Source of the DNA: DATLFA01 sp039915945
Lineage (GTDB): Bacteria; Actinomycetota; Acidimicrobiia; Acidimicrobiales; WLNW01
Length of the DNA stretch: 64,000 bases
Direction of reading: 5' to 3'
Assembly: GCA_039915945.1 (NCBI GenBank)
Contig: JBDSMH010000019.1
Span: 1-64,000 of the forward strand
Notes under the pieces: model-generated
The model's database searches: none
What the model saw: only the letters and a program-made list of their open reading frames with translations
What the model was told of the DNA's origin: nothing
Part shown: in pieces, positions 42,539-51,839 of the stretch
Numbering within the stretch: the stretch's first letter is position 1
Layout of the letters: each line of letters begins with the position of its first letter
Made by a program: the position numbers and the translations under genes

Positions 42539-43744
42539 GTGCTGAACGGGTTGCGCGTCGTCGAGGTTGCCGAATTCATCGCCGGCCCGTATTGCGCCAA
42601 GCTGCTGGCCGACCTGGGGGCGGACATCCTGAAGATCGAGCCGCCCCAGGGCGACGCGGCGCGCCGTCTCGGTCCCTTCGTCGACGACACGCCGGGCGAA
42701 GACCGCAGCATCCCCTTCCTGCACCTCAACACGAGTAAGCGCGCGGTCACACTCGACACCGCGGCGCCCCGTGGCGCCGAACTGCTGCGATCGCTGTTGC
42801 TCGGCGCCGAACTCCTCATCACCGATCGGCCGCCGGCGGAGATGGCCGCGGCCGGCATCGGCATCGACGAACTACTCGAGACACAGCCGTCGCTCGTGGT
42901 ACTGGCCCTGACGCCGTACGGCATGACGGGGCCCTATCGCGACTACCACGCGTACCCGCTCAACACGTTTCACGCGGCGGGCGAGGGTTACATCACGCCC
43001 GTCGCATCACATCTCATGCCGCACGTCACCGACCGCCCTCCGTTGCGCCACGGGCGCTTCGCCGGCGAGTACAAACTGGCGACCTACGCCGGGATGCTGG
43101 CGTTGGCCGCCGTCTATCACGCTCGCGCCACCGGGGTCGGCCAGGTCATCGATCTCTCCAAGCAAGAAGCATTGATCGGGCTCAACTACGTCGAATTCCA
43201 ACCATGGCTGGCGGGTGTCCTGCCGGTGGCGACTCGCGAATCTCGGGCAGTGGCATTCGGCGGGATCATGCAGTGCAGCGACGGTGCGGTGCAGTTCACC
43301 TTCCACGAGCAACACCACTGGGACAGTCTCGTGAAGCTGATGGGCAGCCCGGCATGGGCCGACGAAGAATGGGCCGCCACTCATGCATCGCGACTCCTCC
43401 ACGGCGAGCAGATCAACGTGCACCTGAAAGAGTGGATGCGCCATCAATCACGCAATGACATCGTCCGCGAGGGCCAGCTGATCGGCTGCACGGTTGCTCC
43501 GTACAACACCATCGACGAGGTGTACGCGTCAGAGCAGATGGCGGTGCGGCAGTTCTTCCAACCGGTGACGCATCCCGTCGCCGGCACCCACGAGTACCCG
43601 ACCGCCGCCTATCGATTCGACGACGCGGTCATTCGTCCCGTCGCCGCGCCCTCGTTGGGCCGCGACAACGACCAGGTGTTCGGTGAACAACTCGGGCTCT
43701 CCGCCGACGAGCGTCGCGAGTTGCACGCGCACGGCATCATCTGA
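42539..43744 (+). CDS. Family III CoA-transferase, first of a tandem pair
   Basis: 401 residues. GLRVVEVAEFIAGPYCAKLLADLGADILKIEPPQGDAAR opens the fold, with LNTSKRAVTLD near the usual catalytic Asp region, PPAEMAAAGIG and LTPYGMTGPYRDYHAYPL. The C-terminal part has NTIDEVYASEQMAVRQFF. CaiB/BaiF enzymes shift CoA between acids. GTG start at 42539, 14 bp after the operator. The stop TGA overlaps the ATG of the next gene by one base, so the two are co-translated. Confidence 0.88.
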   Translation: MLNGLRVVEVAEFIAGPYCAKLLADLGADILKIEPPQGDAARRLGPFVDDTPGEDRSIPFLHLNTSKRAVTLDTAAPRGAELLRSLLLGAELLITDRPPAEMAAAGIGIDELLETQPSLVVLALTPYGMTGPYRDYHAYPLNTFHAAGEGYITPVASHLMPHVTDRPPLRHGRFAGEYKLATYAGMLALAAVYHARATGVGQVIDLSKQEALIGLNYVEFQPWLAGVLPVATRESRAVAFGGIMQCSDGAVQFTFHEQHHWDSLVKLMGSPAWADEEWAATHASRLLHGEQINVHLKEWMRHQSRNDIVREGQLIGCTVAPYNTIDEVYASEQMAVRQFFQPVTHPVAGTHEYPTAAYRFDDAVIRPVAAPSLGRDNDQVFGEQLGLSADERRELHAHGII

Positions 43745-44952
43745 TGGCGCCCGCCGTGAATCCCGCGACGAATAGCGCCATCAGTGCAGGCGCACTGTCG
43801 GGCGTTCGCGTCCTCGACTTCACCTGGGCCGTATCCGGGCCGACGGCCACGATGATGCTCGCCGGCCTCGGCGCCGAGGTCATCAAAGTCGAGAGCCCGC
43901 GGCGTCCCGATGTCGTACGCCGCAACCCGCCGCTCATGGCATCGACCAACCGGCAGAAGCGGACGATAACCCTCAACCTCGGCCATCCTGCGGCCATCGA
44001 TCTGGCGAAGCGCCTCGTCGCGATCAGCAATGTCGTCGCGGAGAGCTTTCGGCCGAAGGTCATGGACGGGTTCGGCCTCGGCTACCGCGCACTGCGGGAG
44101 ATCCGCGAAGACATCATCATGTTGTCGAGTTCGATGGCGGGTCAGCACGGACCGAGTTCGCATTTCGCCGGCTACGCGCCGATGTTCGTGGCGCTGTCCG
44201 GCCTCGGTGAGATGACAGGCTACGAAGACGGTCCCCCGGCGCAGATCCGCATCGGGGCCGACATCGTGGCCGGTGTGCACGGTGGCTTCGCGCTGCTCGC
44301 GGCGCTGTTCCATCATCAAGCCACCGGCGAGGGCACGCACATCGACCTCTCGGCGATCGAGTCACAGTCGTGTCTCATCGGCGATTCGCTGCTCGAGTTC
44401 GCCGCCAACGGTACGTCACCGCGGCGAACGGGCAACGACGAACCCGGCGTCGCTCCCCACGACTGCTATCGCTGCGCCGGCGACGACCGGTGGGTGAGCA
44501 TCGTCGTGACCTCCGACGACGAATGGACGCGGTTCGTCGGCGCGATGGGCAATCCGGCGTGGGCGGCCGACCCCGGCTACGCCGATGCGCAGGATCGGTG
44601 GCACAACCGTCAGCGACTCGCGCGCGACATCGAGACGTGGACGGGTGCGCGCACCGCGTCAGAGGTGACCGCGACATTGCAGTCCGCCGGAGTGGCCGCG
44701 ATCCCCTCCTACCCCGCCGACGAACTCTTCGCCGATCCGCACATCGTGGAGCGCGACATGGTCGCCAACATTCCCGGGCCGGCGCGCGTGTGGCCGGTCA
44801 TCCGGCTCGGAGGCAAGCTGTCGCGCACACCGATGGTGGTCGACCGCGCCTGCCCCAACATGGGCAACGACAACGCGTATGTCTTTCAAGAGCTACTCGG
44901 CCTGAGCGAGGACGAAGTACTCGGACTCGAAGAAGACGGCGCGTTCGCGTGA
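43744..44952 (+). CDS. Family III CoA-transferase, second of a tandem pair
   Basis: 402 residues of the same family: GVRVLDFTWAVSGPTATMMLAGLGAEVIKVESP, RQKRTITLNLGHPAAIDL, FRPKVMDGFGLGYRALREIREDIIMLSSSMAGQHGPSSHFAGYAPMFVALSGLGEMTGY. The two genes are diverged, not a recent duplication. Tandem pairs form heteromeric enzymes such as benzylsuccinate CoA-transferase (BbsEF). The exact donor and acceptor are unknown. Confidence 0.88.
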   Translation: MAPAVNPATNSAISAGALSGVRVLDFTWAVSGPTATMMLAGLGAEVIKVESPRRPDVVRRNPPLMASTNRQKRTITLNLGHPAAIDLAKRLVAISNVVAESFRPKVMDGFGLGYRALREIREDIIMLSSSMAGQHGPSSHFAGYAPMFVALSGLGEMTGYEDGPPAQIRIGADIVAGVHGGFALLAALFHHQATGEGTHIDLSAIESQSCLIGDSLLEFAANGTSPRRTGNDEPGVAPHDCYRCAGDDRWVSIVVTSDDEWTRFVGAMGNPAWAADPGYADAQDRWHNRQRLARDIETWTGARTASEVTATLQSAGVAAIPSYPADELFADPHIVERDMVANIPGPARVWPVIRLGGKLSRTPMVVDRACPNMGNDNAYVFQELLGLSEDEVLGLEEDGAFA

Positions 44953-44983
44953 CCACCCCTTCGCACTACGAAAGGACGAACGA

Positions 44984-45529
44984 ATGGCCAACGACGAGCC
45001 CGTGATCCCCGACGACGTCGACGAGTTCATCGCCGCCCACAAACGAACCTTCATGATCACGCGGCGCAAGGATGGCTCACCGACATGCCATCCGATGGCC
45101 CGCTTCTACGCCGACCGCGGCTACTACATGAACATGTACGCGAGCAGCGTGAAACACGCCAACCTCAGCCGCGATGCCCGGATCTGTTGCCTCGTCACCA
45201 CCAACTCGGGTGAACCCCAGCTTCACGCGGTCGTGCTGCGGGGCACGGCCCGCCAGCTACCCGGCACCGAGACACTTTCGCACGACGCCCCCGAAGGTGT
45301 CGTCCTCGCCCGCGGCATCGGCATGGAGGGGGTCAAGAGCGTCGAAGACCGACCCGAGAAGTTCGAGCACGAAGACGCGGAGGACATGTTCAAACGCGCC
45401 GCGGTGATGGTCGAGCGCATCCGCGACGAGGTGCGAGTGCTGTGGCAGGTCACGCCGACCGAGTCTGCGTGGCTTCAGGACGTACGGCTTCAGGACGTAC
45501 GGACGATCGGTGGACCCAATGCCTCGTGA
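44984..45529 (+). CDS. Split-barrel flavin/F420-binding protein (PPOX class)
   Basis: 181 residues. IAAHKRTFMITRRKDGSPTCHPMARFYADRGYYMNMYA and SRDARICCLVTTNSGEPQLHAVVLRGTARQL give the beta-barrel with the flavin phosphate pocket. The last third is helical (AEDMFKRAAVMVERIRDEVRVLWQVTP). It could be an F420-dependent reductase. The C-terminus carries a 15-bp duplication giving WLQDVRLQDV. It overlaps the next gene's start by 11 bp. Confidence 0.8.
   Translation: MANDEPVIPDDVDEFIAAHKRTFMITRRKDGSPTCHPMARFYADRGYYMNMYASSVKHANLSRDARICCLVTTNSGEPQLHAVVLRGTARQLPGTETLSHDAPEGVVLARGIGMEGVKSVEDRPEKFEHEDAEDMFKRAAVMVERIRDEVRVLWQVTPTESAWLQDVRLQDVRTIGGPNAS
45471..45500 (+). repeat. 15-bp perfect tandem duplication near a gene end
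   Basis: Two identical units, 45471-45485 and 45486-45500, nine codons before the stop of the split-barrel gene. They duplicate the peptide RLQDV. Confidence 0.9.
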
Positions 45530-45980
45530 GCATCACAGCATCAAGTTCACGCCGGATGAGTTGCACGACTTCTTGCGCGCGGACACGCGATTGATACTCG
45601 CGACCGTCGACGACGCCGGCGATCCGTGGGGCGATGTCGTGCCGTTCGTGTTCCGGCATGACCGTGTCTTCTTCCGCGTAGCCGTCGATACCCGATCGTT
45701 CGCCAACATCGCCCTCGATCCGCGCGTGTGTTGCGTCGTCGAGAGCATGAATGGTCTGTCGTACTACGACATCAAAGGCGCGATTATGCACGGCGTCGCC
45801 GTGGCCACGACTGTCGATCACCAATTCGCCGACGTCGACGCCGCGCTCGCCGGTATCGCCGATCCGGTCGGGCCCGTCGGATCGGAGACCGTCGTCTACT
45901 CGATCGACCTCGGCGATTCGACCAGCTTCTCCTTCGAAAAGATCAAGTATCGGTATCAAGACCGGGCGTTGACGACGTGA
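45519..45980 (+). CDS. Second split-barrel flavin-binding protein (PPOX class)
   Basis: 153 residues. The core is LRADTRLILATVDDAGDPWGDVVPFVFRHDRVFFRVA, then IALDPRVCCVVESM and YYDIKGAIMHGVA, the same split-barrel as the gene before it. The start is taken as ATG 45519 (MPREHH); an in-frame GTG lies at 45510. It sits in the operon of the CoA-transferases. Split-barrel pairs may act as a reductase and a flavin carrier. Confidence 0.8.
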   Translation: MPREHHSIKFTPDELHDFLRADTRLILATVDDAGDPWGDVVPFVFRHDRVFFRVAVDTRSFANIALDPRVCCVVESMNGLSYYDIKGAIMHGVAVATTVDHQFADVDAALAGIADPVGPVGSETVVYSIDLGDSTSFSFEKIKYRYQDRALTT

Positions 45981-46032
45981 CGCGCCGCCCGCGGCCCGTG
46001 CACCCGACCAGACGACAGGAGCAACAACCAAA

Positions 46033-47133
46033 GTGAAGACATCGTTGGCTCATCGGCTCGGCATCGAGTTTCCGATTTTCGCATTCAGCCACTGCCGCGA
46101 TGTGGTGGCGGCGGTCTCGAAGGCGGGCGGGGTGGGCGTCCTCGGCACGACGCGGCAGTCGGTCGAAGAGCTCGAGTACGACCTGCGTTGGCTCGACGAG
46201 AACCTCGTAGGGCAGCCCTACGGCGTCGACGTGCTCTTCCCGTCGTCGTCAGAGGGCGACGACCTCGTCGAACTCGCACATCGACTGCCCGCGGAACACC
46301 TTCGCTTCGTCGAAGACCTACGAACGCGCTTCGGCATTCCCGCACCAAAGGATCCGCTCGCGTACTCGCATTCGGGTGACAACTTGATCCCCACCCACTT
46401 GCGGGCGCGCGAGAAGGTCGACGTCGTCTTCAATCACGGCCCGATGCTCATGGCCAGCGCGCTCGGGCCGGCACCGCCGGACATCGTCGAACGGGTGCAC
46501 GCGCGCGGTGGCCTCATCGCCGGGCTCATCGGTGCGCCGGGACAGGCCACGCGCCACGTCAATGCCGGCGCCGATGTGATCGTCGCGCAAGGTTCCGAGG
46601 CGGGCGGCCACACGGGCGAGATATCGACGCTCGTGCTGGTGCCGCAAGTCGTGGACGAAGTTGCGCCGGTACCCGTGCTCGCGGCCGGCGGCATCGGTGA
46701 CGGTCGCCAAATTGCGGCCGCCATCGCGCTCGGCGCGCAAGGTGTGTGGACAGGTTCGATCTGGCTCGCCGCGGTAGAGAGCGATGTCGAAGACGAAGTC
46801 AAAGCAAAACTCATCCAAGCGACATCGCGCGACACCGTGCGGTCGCGCTGTCTCACCGGCAAACCGATCCGTCAGCTGCGCACCCCGTGGGTCGACGCGT
46901 GGGGCGAAGAGGGCGCGCCTTCACCGTTGCCGTCACCACTGCAGGGCATGCTCGTGCGCGACACCATGACCGGCATCTTCGATCACCGTGTCGAAGCGGT
47001 GATGGGGACCGCTATCGGTCAGATCGTGGGGACGATCACCGAAGTACGGCGCGTGCGCCGCATCATGGACGATCTCATCGAGGCCTACATCGAAGGATCG
47101 ACGCGCGTCGCCGATCTGCTCAACGGCAGCTGA
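46033..47133 (+). CDS. Nitronate monooxygenase-like FMN enzyme
   Basis: 366 residues, TIM-barrel of the 2-nitropropane dioxygenase family: LGIEFPIFAFSHCRDVVAAVSKAGGVGVLG at the start, NAGADVIVAQGSEAGGHTG near 175-195 with the flavin-contact His, LVLVPQVVDEV, then VPVLAAGGIGDGRQIAAAIALGAQGVWTGSIWLAA. These enzymes oxidise alkyl nitronates. In catabolic loci they may act as enoyl reductase-like FMN enzymes (FabK type). GTG start at 46033 with AGGAG nearby. Confidence 0.85.
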   Translation: MKTSLAHRLGIEFPIFAFSHCRDVVAAVSKAGGVGVLGTTRQSVEELEYDLRWLDENLVGQPYGVDVLFPSSSEGDDLVELAHRLPAEHLRFVEDLRTRFGIPAPKDPLAYSHSGDNLIPTHLRAREKVDVVFNHGPMLMASALGPAPPDIVERVHARGGLIAGLIGAPGQATRHVNAGADVIVAQGSEAGGHTGEISTLVLVPQVVDEVAPVPVLAAGGIGDGRQIAAAIALGAQGVWTGSIWLAAVESDVEDEVKAKLIQATSRDTVRSRCLTGKPIRQLRTPWVDAWGEEGAPSPLPSPLQGMLVRDTMTGIFDHRVEAVMGTAIGQIVGTITEVRRVRRIMDDLIEAYIEGSTRVADLLNGS

Positions 47134-47188
47134 GTACGAATCCGATCTGGAATACAGTCCCGCACAAGCGAGAGGTGAAGGAGATCCG

Positions 47189-48067
47189 ATGTTGACCATT
47201 GAGCAGGTGCTCGCCGGTATTCGGCTCGAACCGATCGCAGACGGGCGATTCACGGCGCCCAACATCGACTATTACGGCTCGGGCGACAACGCCGCGTCGG
47301 CCGCAATCGCCGACGTGATCTTCGGCGGCCAACTCATCGCGCAGGCTGTCGTGGCGGCGACGCTCTCGGACCCGGGCAAGTCGGTCAAGACCGTCACGAC
47401 CATCTTCGCCCGCGGTGGTCGGGTCAGTGAACCCGTGGAGATACTGGTCGAGCCCGTTGCGTCGGGACGAACCTTCGCCACCCGCACCGTGTCGATGATC
47501 CAGTCGGGTAAGACGATCGCCGAGTCGTTGGTGCTGATGCACGCCGAAGAGCCCGACCTCGTCCGACACACGCAACCGGCACCACCGGTCGATCAGCCCG
47601 ACGATCCGCGCACGCGCGAGCAAGATCACGGCGACTACATGGCCGCGTTCGTCGACGGTGTCGATCTCGGGGCGGCGACCGAACAAGGCCCACCCGATGC
47701 GTCGGTATGGGTGCGCTTCAACCAGGCGCCGGACGAGGCTGCCGGCAACCAAGCACTGCTGGCGATGGTCTCGTTGCCCTTCCTCACCGGCATCGCGCTA
47801 CGGCCCCATCGCGGCCACAGCTACCAGGACGCGCACTTGTCGATCTCGTCGGCCGTCATGAGCCACAGCATCACGTTCCACGAACCGGCCCGGGTCGATC
47901 AATGGCTGCTGCTCGATCAGACGGTGCCGTACGCGGGTCGAGGCCGTTGCTTCGGGCGCGGTGAGGTGTACACGCAGAACGGTGGAATCATCGCGTCGTT
48001 CTCGCAAGACGGCATGATCAAGGCGTTGGTCCAACCGGACAACGCCCCAGACGGGAAGCGACTCTGA
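47189..48067 (+). CDS. TesB-type acyl-CoA thioesterase
   Basis: 292 residues, double hotdog. The first half shows FGGQLIAQAVVAATLSDPGKSVKTVTTIFARGG and a strand ATRTVSMIQSGKTIAESLVLMH. The second half shows QDAHLSISSAVMSHSITFHEPARVDQWLLLDQTVPYAGRGRCFGRGEVYTQNGGIIASFSQDGMI, where the Asp and Gln of the TesB triad can be placed (LLLDQ and FSQDG). It hydrolyses an acyl-CoA. ATG at 47189 with GAAGGAG upstream. The next gene starts two bases after its stop. Confidence 0.88.
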   Translation: MLTIEQVLAGIRLEPIADGRFTAPNIDYYGSGDNAASAAIADVIFGGQLIAQAVVAATLSDPGKSVKTVTTIFARGGRVSEPVEILVEPVASGRTFATRTVSMIQSGKTIAESLVLMHAEEPDLVRHTQPAPPVDQPDDPRTREQDHGDYMAAFVDGVDLGAATEQGPPDASVWVRFNQAPDEAAGNQALLAMVSLPFLTGIALRPHRGHSYQDAHLSISSAVMSHSITFHEPARVDQWLLLDQTVPYAGRGRCFGRGEVYTQNGGIIASFSQDGMIKALVQPDNAPDGKRL

Positions 48068-48069
48068 TC

Positions 48070-48984
48070 ATGAGCGACGACTACGAGTTCCTCCTCTACG
48101 AAACGCATGACGATGGTGCAATCGTGCGCATCCTGCTCAACCGGCCCGAGTACCGCAACGCACAGAACCGTGGCCTGCTGATCGAGCTCGACACGGCGTT
48201 TCGACGCGCCGAAGAAGACGACACCGTTCGCGTCGTCATCCTCGGCGGAGTCGGTCCGCTGTTTTCGTCCGGTCACGACATCGGATCACCGCAGACGGTC
48301 AAAGATCGCACGCCCGGCCCCGGCGAACATCCGTCGCGCCGTATCAACGGCGGCACGCGCCCGGGCGCCGAACGGCGCATGTTGCAGGAGTGGCACTACT
48401 TCTTCGAGAACACGCGTCGTTGGCGCGACCTCCGCAAGATCACCATCGCTCAGGTGCAGGGCAACGTGTATTCCGCGGGGCTGATGTTGATGTGGGCCTG
48501 CGACCTGATCGTTGCTGCCGAAGACGCAAAGTTCGCGGACGTGGTGGGCACCCGCCTGGGAATGTGCGGCGTCGAATACTTCGCCCACCCGTGGGAGTTC
48601 GGTCCGCGCAAGACCAAAGAGCTGATGCTCACCGGCGACTCCATCGATGCCGAAGAGTGCTACCGGTTGGGCATGGTCAGCAAGATCTTCCCGACAGCAG
48701 AGCTTTCCGAGCGCACGTTGGAGTTCGCCCGCCGCATCGCCGAGCAACCGACCATGTCATCACTGCTCATCAAAGAAGCGGTGAACCAGACCGTCGACAA
48801 CATGGGTTTCCAAAACGCGCTCAGCGCCTGCTTCACGCTGCACCAGTTGAACCATGCCCATTGGGCCGAGCTCACGCACGGCGCATCGGCACTCGGCACC
48901 CCCGAGTTCGGGCTGCCCGATTGGCGCACGGCCCCGAAAGTGGTGCCGGCGGCCAAGAACGCGGTTCGCGCCCCCGAGGCCTGA
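48070..48984 (+). CDS. Enoyl-CoA hydratase/isomerase family protein
   Basis: 304 residues, crotonase fold. The CoA pocket and oxyanion hole are seen in LGGVGPLFSSGHDIGS and VQGNVYSAGLMLMWACDLIVAAEDAKFADVVG. It has an insert of about 30 residues (TPGPGEHPSRRINGGTRPGAERRM), common in actinobacterial hydratases. The second Glu region reads LGMCGVEYFAHPWEFG, which keeps a Glu but is not canonical. It probably hydrates or cleaves an unsaturated acyl-CoA. It is the last gene of this plus-strand run, convergent with the transporter. Confidence 0.85.
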   Translation: MSDDYEFLLYETHDDGAIVRILLNRPEYRNAQNRGLLIELDTAFRRAEEDDTVRVVILGGVGPLFSSGHDIGSPQTVKDRTPGPGEHPSRRINGGTRPGAERRMLQEWHYFFENTRRWRDLRKITIAQVQGNVYSAGLMLMWACDLIVAAEDAKFADVVGTRLGMCGVEYFAHPWEFGPRKTKELMLTGDSIDAEECYRLGMVSKIFPTAELSERTLEFARRIAEQPTMSSLLIKEAVNQTVDNMGFQNALSACFTLHQLNHAHWAELTHGASALGTPEFGLPDWRTAPKVVPAAKNAVRAPEA

Positions 48985-49003
48985 GCGCCGCGATCACGCG
49001 CGA

Positions 49004-49888
49004 TCAGAGCGTGTTGCTCGACGTCGTCTGACGAGCGCCCCGCCGCACGTCGCCCAATACGTTGAGCGACAAGACGGTGAGGAACAACACGACTGCGGGC
49101 ACGATCACGATGTGCGGCGCGGTGCGCAGTTGCCGTTGTCCGGAGGCGATCATGCTGCCCCAACTCGGCGTCGGCGGGGCGATGCCGAGCCCCAGATAGC
49201 TGAGTGACCCCTCGATGACGAACACGTGCGCTCCGGCGGCGAGGGCATAGACGGCGACGGGGCCGATCACGTTGGGCAGGAGGTCGTGTACGAGGATGCG
49301 CAGCGGACGCGCGCCCACGCCTTTGGCGGCGAGTATGAACTCGCGGTTGACGTAGATCAGTGTGTTGGCCCGGCCGAGGCGCATGAACGTCGGGGTCAAC
49401 AAGATGCTCAAGCCGATGACGAGGATCTTGATCGACCCTCCTTCGATCGATGTCAACACGAGCAAGAGCACCAGACCGGGGAACGCCAGGCCCAGATCAC
49501 CGATGGCGACCACCACCCACCCGACTGCGCCGCGGAAGTAGGCGGCGAGCATTCCCAACGCCAACCCCACGACGAACGCGATGACCGTTGCGAGCAGCGC
49601 GATCAACAGCGAGGCGCGCCCGCCGTAGATCACGCGCGACAGGATGTCGCGACCCAATTGGTCGGTGCCGAGGCGGAACTCGCCTCCCGGGCGCAGCGCG
49701 ACCCGGCCGACGCGTTCTTCGGGGTCTTCGAGGGGCAACAGCGGCGCGATGAGCGCGAGCACGCTCACGAGCAACAACCAACCGCCCGCGAGTATCACCA
49801 CGATCCGGCGCGCGATATGACGGCTGCGGGCGGGCCCTTCGGCATCGTCGGCGATTTCGAGATCGGGTTCAGCGGTGATCGCCATCAC
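49004..49888 (-). CDS. Dipeptide/oligopeptide-type ABC permease, C-type
   Basis: 294 residues with a long cytoplasmic N-terminus, then six helices. The permease loop reads VGVGARPLRILVHDLLPNVIGPVAVYALAAGAHVFVIEGSLSYLGLGIAPPTPSWG (EAA loop and DppC-like LSYLGLG segment). It forms a membrane channel with the B-type permease encoded upstream. The 4-bp overlap with that gene implies coupling. No binding protein gene is seen in this locus. Confidence 0.85.
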   Translation of the reverse strand: MMAITAEPDLEIADDAEGPARSRHIARRIVVILAGGWLLLVSVLALIAPLLPLEDPEERVGRVALRPGGEFRLGTDQLGRDILSRVIYGGRASLLIALLATVIAFVVGLALGMLAAYFRGAVGWVVVAIGDLGLAFPGLVLLLVLTSIEGGSIKILVIGLSILLTPTFMRLGRANTLIYVNREFILAAKGVGARPLRILVHDLLPNVIGPVAVYALAAGAHVFVIEGSLSYLGLGIAPPTPSWGSMIASGQRQLRTAPHIVIVPAVVLFLTVLSLNVLGDVRRGARQTTSSNTL

Positions 49889-50823
49889 ACACGCACGCGA
49901 GGATCGAGGAAGCCGTACAGGATGTCGACCGCGGCATTGATCACGACGTAGCCGGCCGCCACCAGCGCGACGACACCTTGGACGACGACATAGTCACGGG
50001 CGTTGATCGCTTCGACGAGCAGGCGGCCGAGGCCGGGTAGCCCGAAGAGCGACTCGACGATGACCGAACCGCCGAGCATGCGGGCGGTGATGATGCCGGC
50101 CAACGTCGTCGTCGAGAACAACGACGGACGAATCGTGTGCCGCAGCAGCACGCGCGTCGGGCTCAGCCCCTTGGCGTGCGCCATGGTGATGTAGTCCTCC
50201 TGCAGGGTCTTGCCGATGTCGTGACGGAGCAGGCGTTGGTAGATCGCCGCGGGGTCGGCGGCCACGGTGAACACCGGCAGCGCGACCGACTGAAGGTTGT
50301 TCCACAGGCCGTCTTTGATCGGACTGAACCCGCTCACCGGTAACCACTCGAGCTTGACCGCGAAGAAATAGATGAGCAGTACGCCGAGCACGAACTGCGG
50401 TAGCGAGATGAAGGCGAACGAGCCCACCGTCGCGGCGCCGTCGGCGATCGGGCTGCGCTTCACGGAGATGAAGCACGCGGTCAGGAACGCGAACAGCAGC
50501 GCGGCCAGTTGGGCGAGGATCACCACTTCGAGGGTGATCGGCAATTTCAGTCGCAGTTCGTGCGTCACCTTTTCGTCGTTGCGCAAGGACTGGCCGAGGT
50601 CGCCCCGCGCGGCATGGCTCAGCCAATCGACGTAACGGCTGACGAGCGGGCGGTCGAGGTTGAGCCGCTCGCGGACGATCTGTATCTGTTCCGGTGTGGC
50701 GTTCTCGCCCGCGATCGCCACTGCCGCATCACCCGGCAGCAACTCGAGCAACGCCGCGACTGTGAACGTGACGGCCAACAAGATCGCCACGAGATAGGCG
50801 AGACGGCGAAGCAGGTACTTCAC
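49885..50823 (-). CDS. Dipeptide/oligopeptide-type ABC permease, B-type
   Basis: 312 residues, six helices. Features: YLLRRLAYLVAILLAVTFTVAALLELLPGD at the start, the DppB-type RERLNLDRPLVSRYVDWLSHAARGDLGQSL, the EAA loop AHAKGLSPTRVLLRHTIRPSLF, and a FGLPGLGRLLVEAINARDYVVVQG end. GTG start at 50823, overlapping the stop of the ATPase gene by 4 bp. It imports peptides, nickel or other small polar compounds; the family is not specific enough to decide. Confidence 0.88.
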   Translation of the reverse strand: MKYLLRRLAYLVAILLAVTFTVAALLELLPGDAAVAIAGENATPEQIQIVRERLNLDRPLVSRYVDWLSHAARGDLGQSLRNDEKVTHELRLKLPITLEVVILAQLAALLFAFLTACFISVKRSPIADGAATVGSFAFISLPQFVLGVLLIYFFAVKLEWLPVSGFSPIKDGLWNNLQSVALPVFTVAADPAAIYQRLLRHDIGKTLQEDYITMAHAKGLSPTRVLLRHTIRPSLFSTTTLAGIITARMLGGSVIVESLFGLPGLGRLLVEAINARDYVVVQGVVALVAAGYVVINAAVDILYGFLDPRVRV

Positions 50824-51839
50824 GATGCGCTCGAGACTTGCTTTGCGGCGACGAGTGGGAAATGGCACGCCACGAAACGGTCTTCGTCACCGTCGAGTGG
50901 GCGCATCATCGGTTCTTCCTCTGCGCAGCGCGATTCGGCGCGCGGGCAACGGGTGCGAAACCGGCAACCGGACGGCGGGTCGGTCGACGAGGCAACCTCG
51001 CCGGCGAGCAACCTGGGACGCGCTTTCGGTGCATCGATGTCGACCTCGGGTATCGCCGAGAGCAAGGCGTCGGTGTAGGGATGCGCCGGCGCGGCGTAGA
51101 GCGCATCGGGCGGACCGACCTCGCACAGCTTGCCGAGATACATGACGACGACGCGGTCGCTGATGTTCTTGACGACCGCGAGATCGTGGGCGATGAACAC
51201 CATCGTCAGCCCGTAGCGCGCTTTCATGTCTTCGAGCAGGTTGAGTATCTGCGCCTGCACGGAGACGTCGAGCGCCGACACGGGCTCGTCGCAGATGAGC
51301 AGCTTCGGGTCGAGGATCAGCGCCCGCGCGATGCAGATGCGTTGGCATTGCCCGCCCGAAAACTCTTTCGGATACTTGCCCCGCGCGGTTTGCGGGTCGA
51401 GGCCGACCGCCCGCAGCACATCGTCGACTTTCTGCGTGCGAGCCGCTTTGTCGGTACCCCACACCTTCAGTGGTTCGGCGACGATCTCGCCGACCGTGTG
51501 GCATGGGTTCAGCGACGAGATGGGATCTTGATAGATCATCTGCAACGACGGTCGCAGCTTTCGCATCTCGCCGTTCGAGAGCCTCGTGAGTTGGCGCCCC
51601 TGAAACGTGACGGCCCCTGACGACGGCCGGGGCAACTGCACGATGGCGCGACCCGTCGTCGATTTGCCGCAACCCGATTCACCGACGAGGCCCAGCGTCT
51701 CGCCCTCGAGCACGTCGATGCTGATACCCGAAACCGCGTGCACGGTCGACCCGCGCCGGCGGAACTCGACGGTCAGATCGTCGACGCGCATGATCGAGGC
51801 GTCGGCGGCACGAAGGTGCGCGGTGCCGGTTCCGGCCAT
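50820..51839 (-). CDS. ABC transporter ATPase of OppF type
   Basis: 339 residues. Walker A GESGCGKSTTGRAI, the Q-loop and ALILDPKLLICDEPVSALDVSVQAQ (Walker B). The signature is FSGGQCQRICIARAL. The C-terminal oligopeptide motif (RCPRAESRCAEEEP) contains the Cys cluster that can bind an iron-sulphur centre in some OppD/F proteins. It starts with ATG at 51839, which overlaps the OppD-type stop by one base. Confidence 0.88.
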   Translation of the reverse strand: MAGTGTAHLRAADASIMRVDDLTVEFRRRGSTVHAVSGISIDVLEGETLGLVGESGCGKSTTGRAIVQLPRPSSGAVTFQGRQLTRLSNGEMRKLRPSLQMIYQDPISSLNPCHTVGEIVAEPLKVWGTDKAARTQKVDDVLRAVGLDPQTARGKYPKEFSGGQCQRICIARALILDPKLLICDEPVSALDVSVQAQILNLLEDMKARYGLTMVFIAHDLAVVKNISDRVVVMYLGKLCEVGPPDALYAAPAHPYTDALLSAIPEVDIDAPKARPRLLAGEVASSTDPPSGCRFRTRCPRAESRCAEEEPMMRPLDGDEDRFVACHFPLVAAKQVSSAS

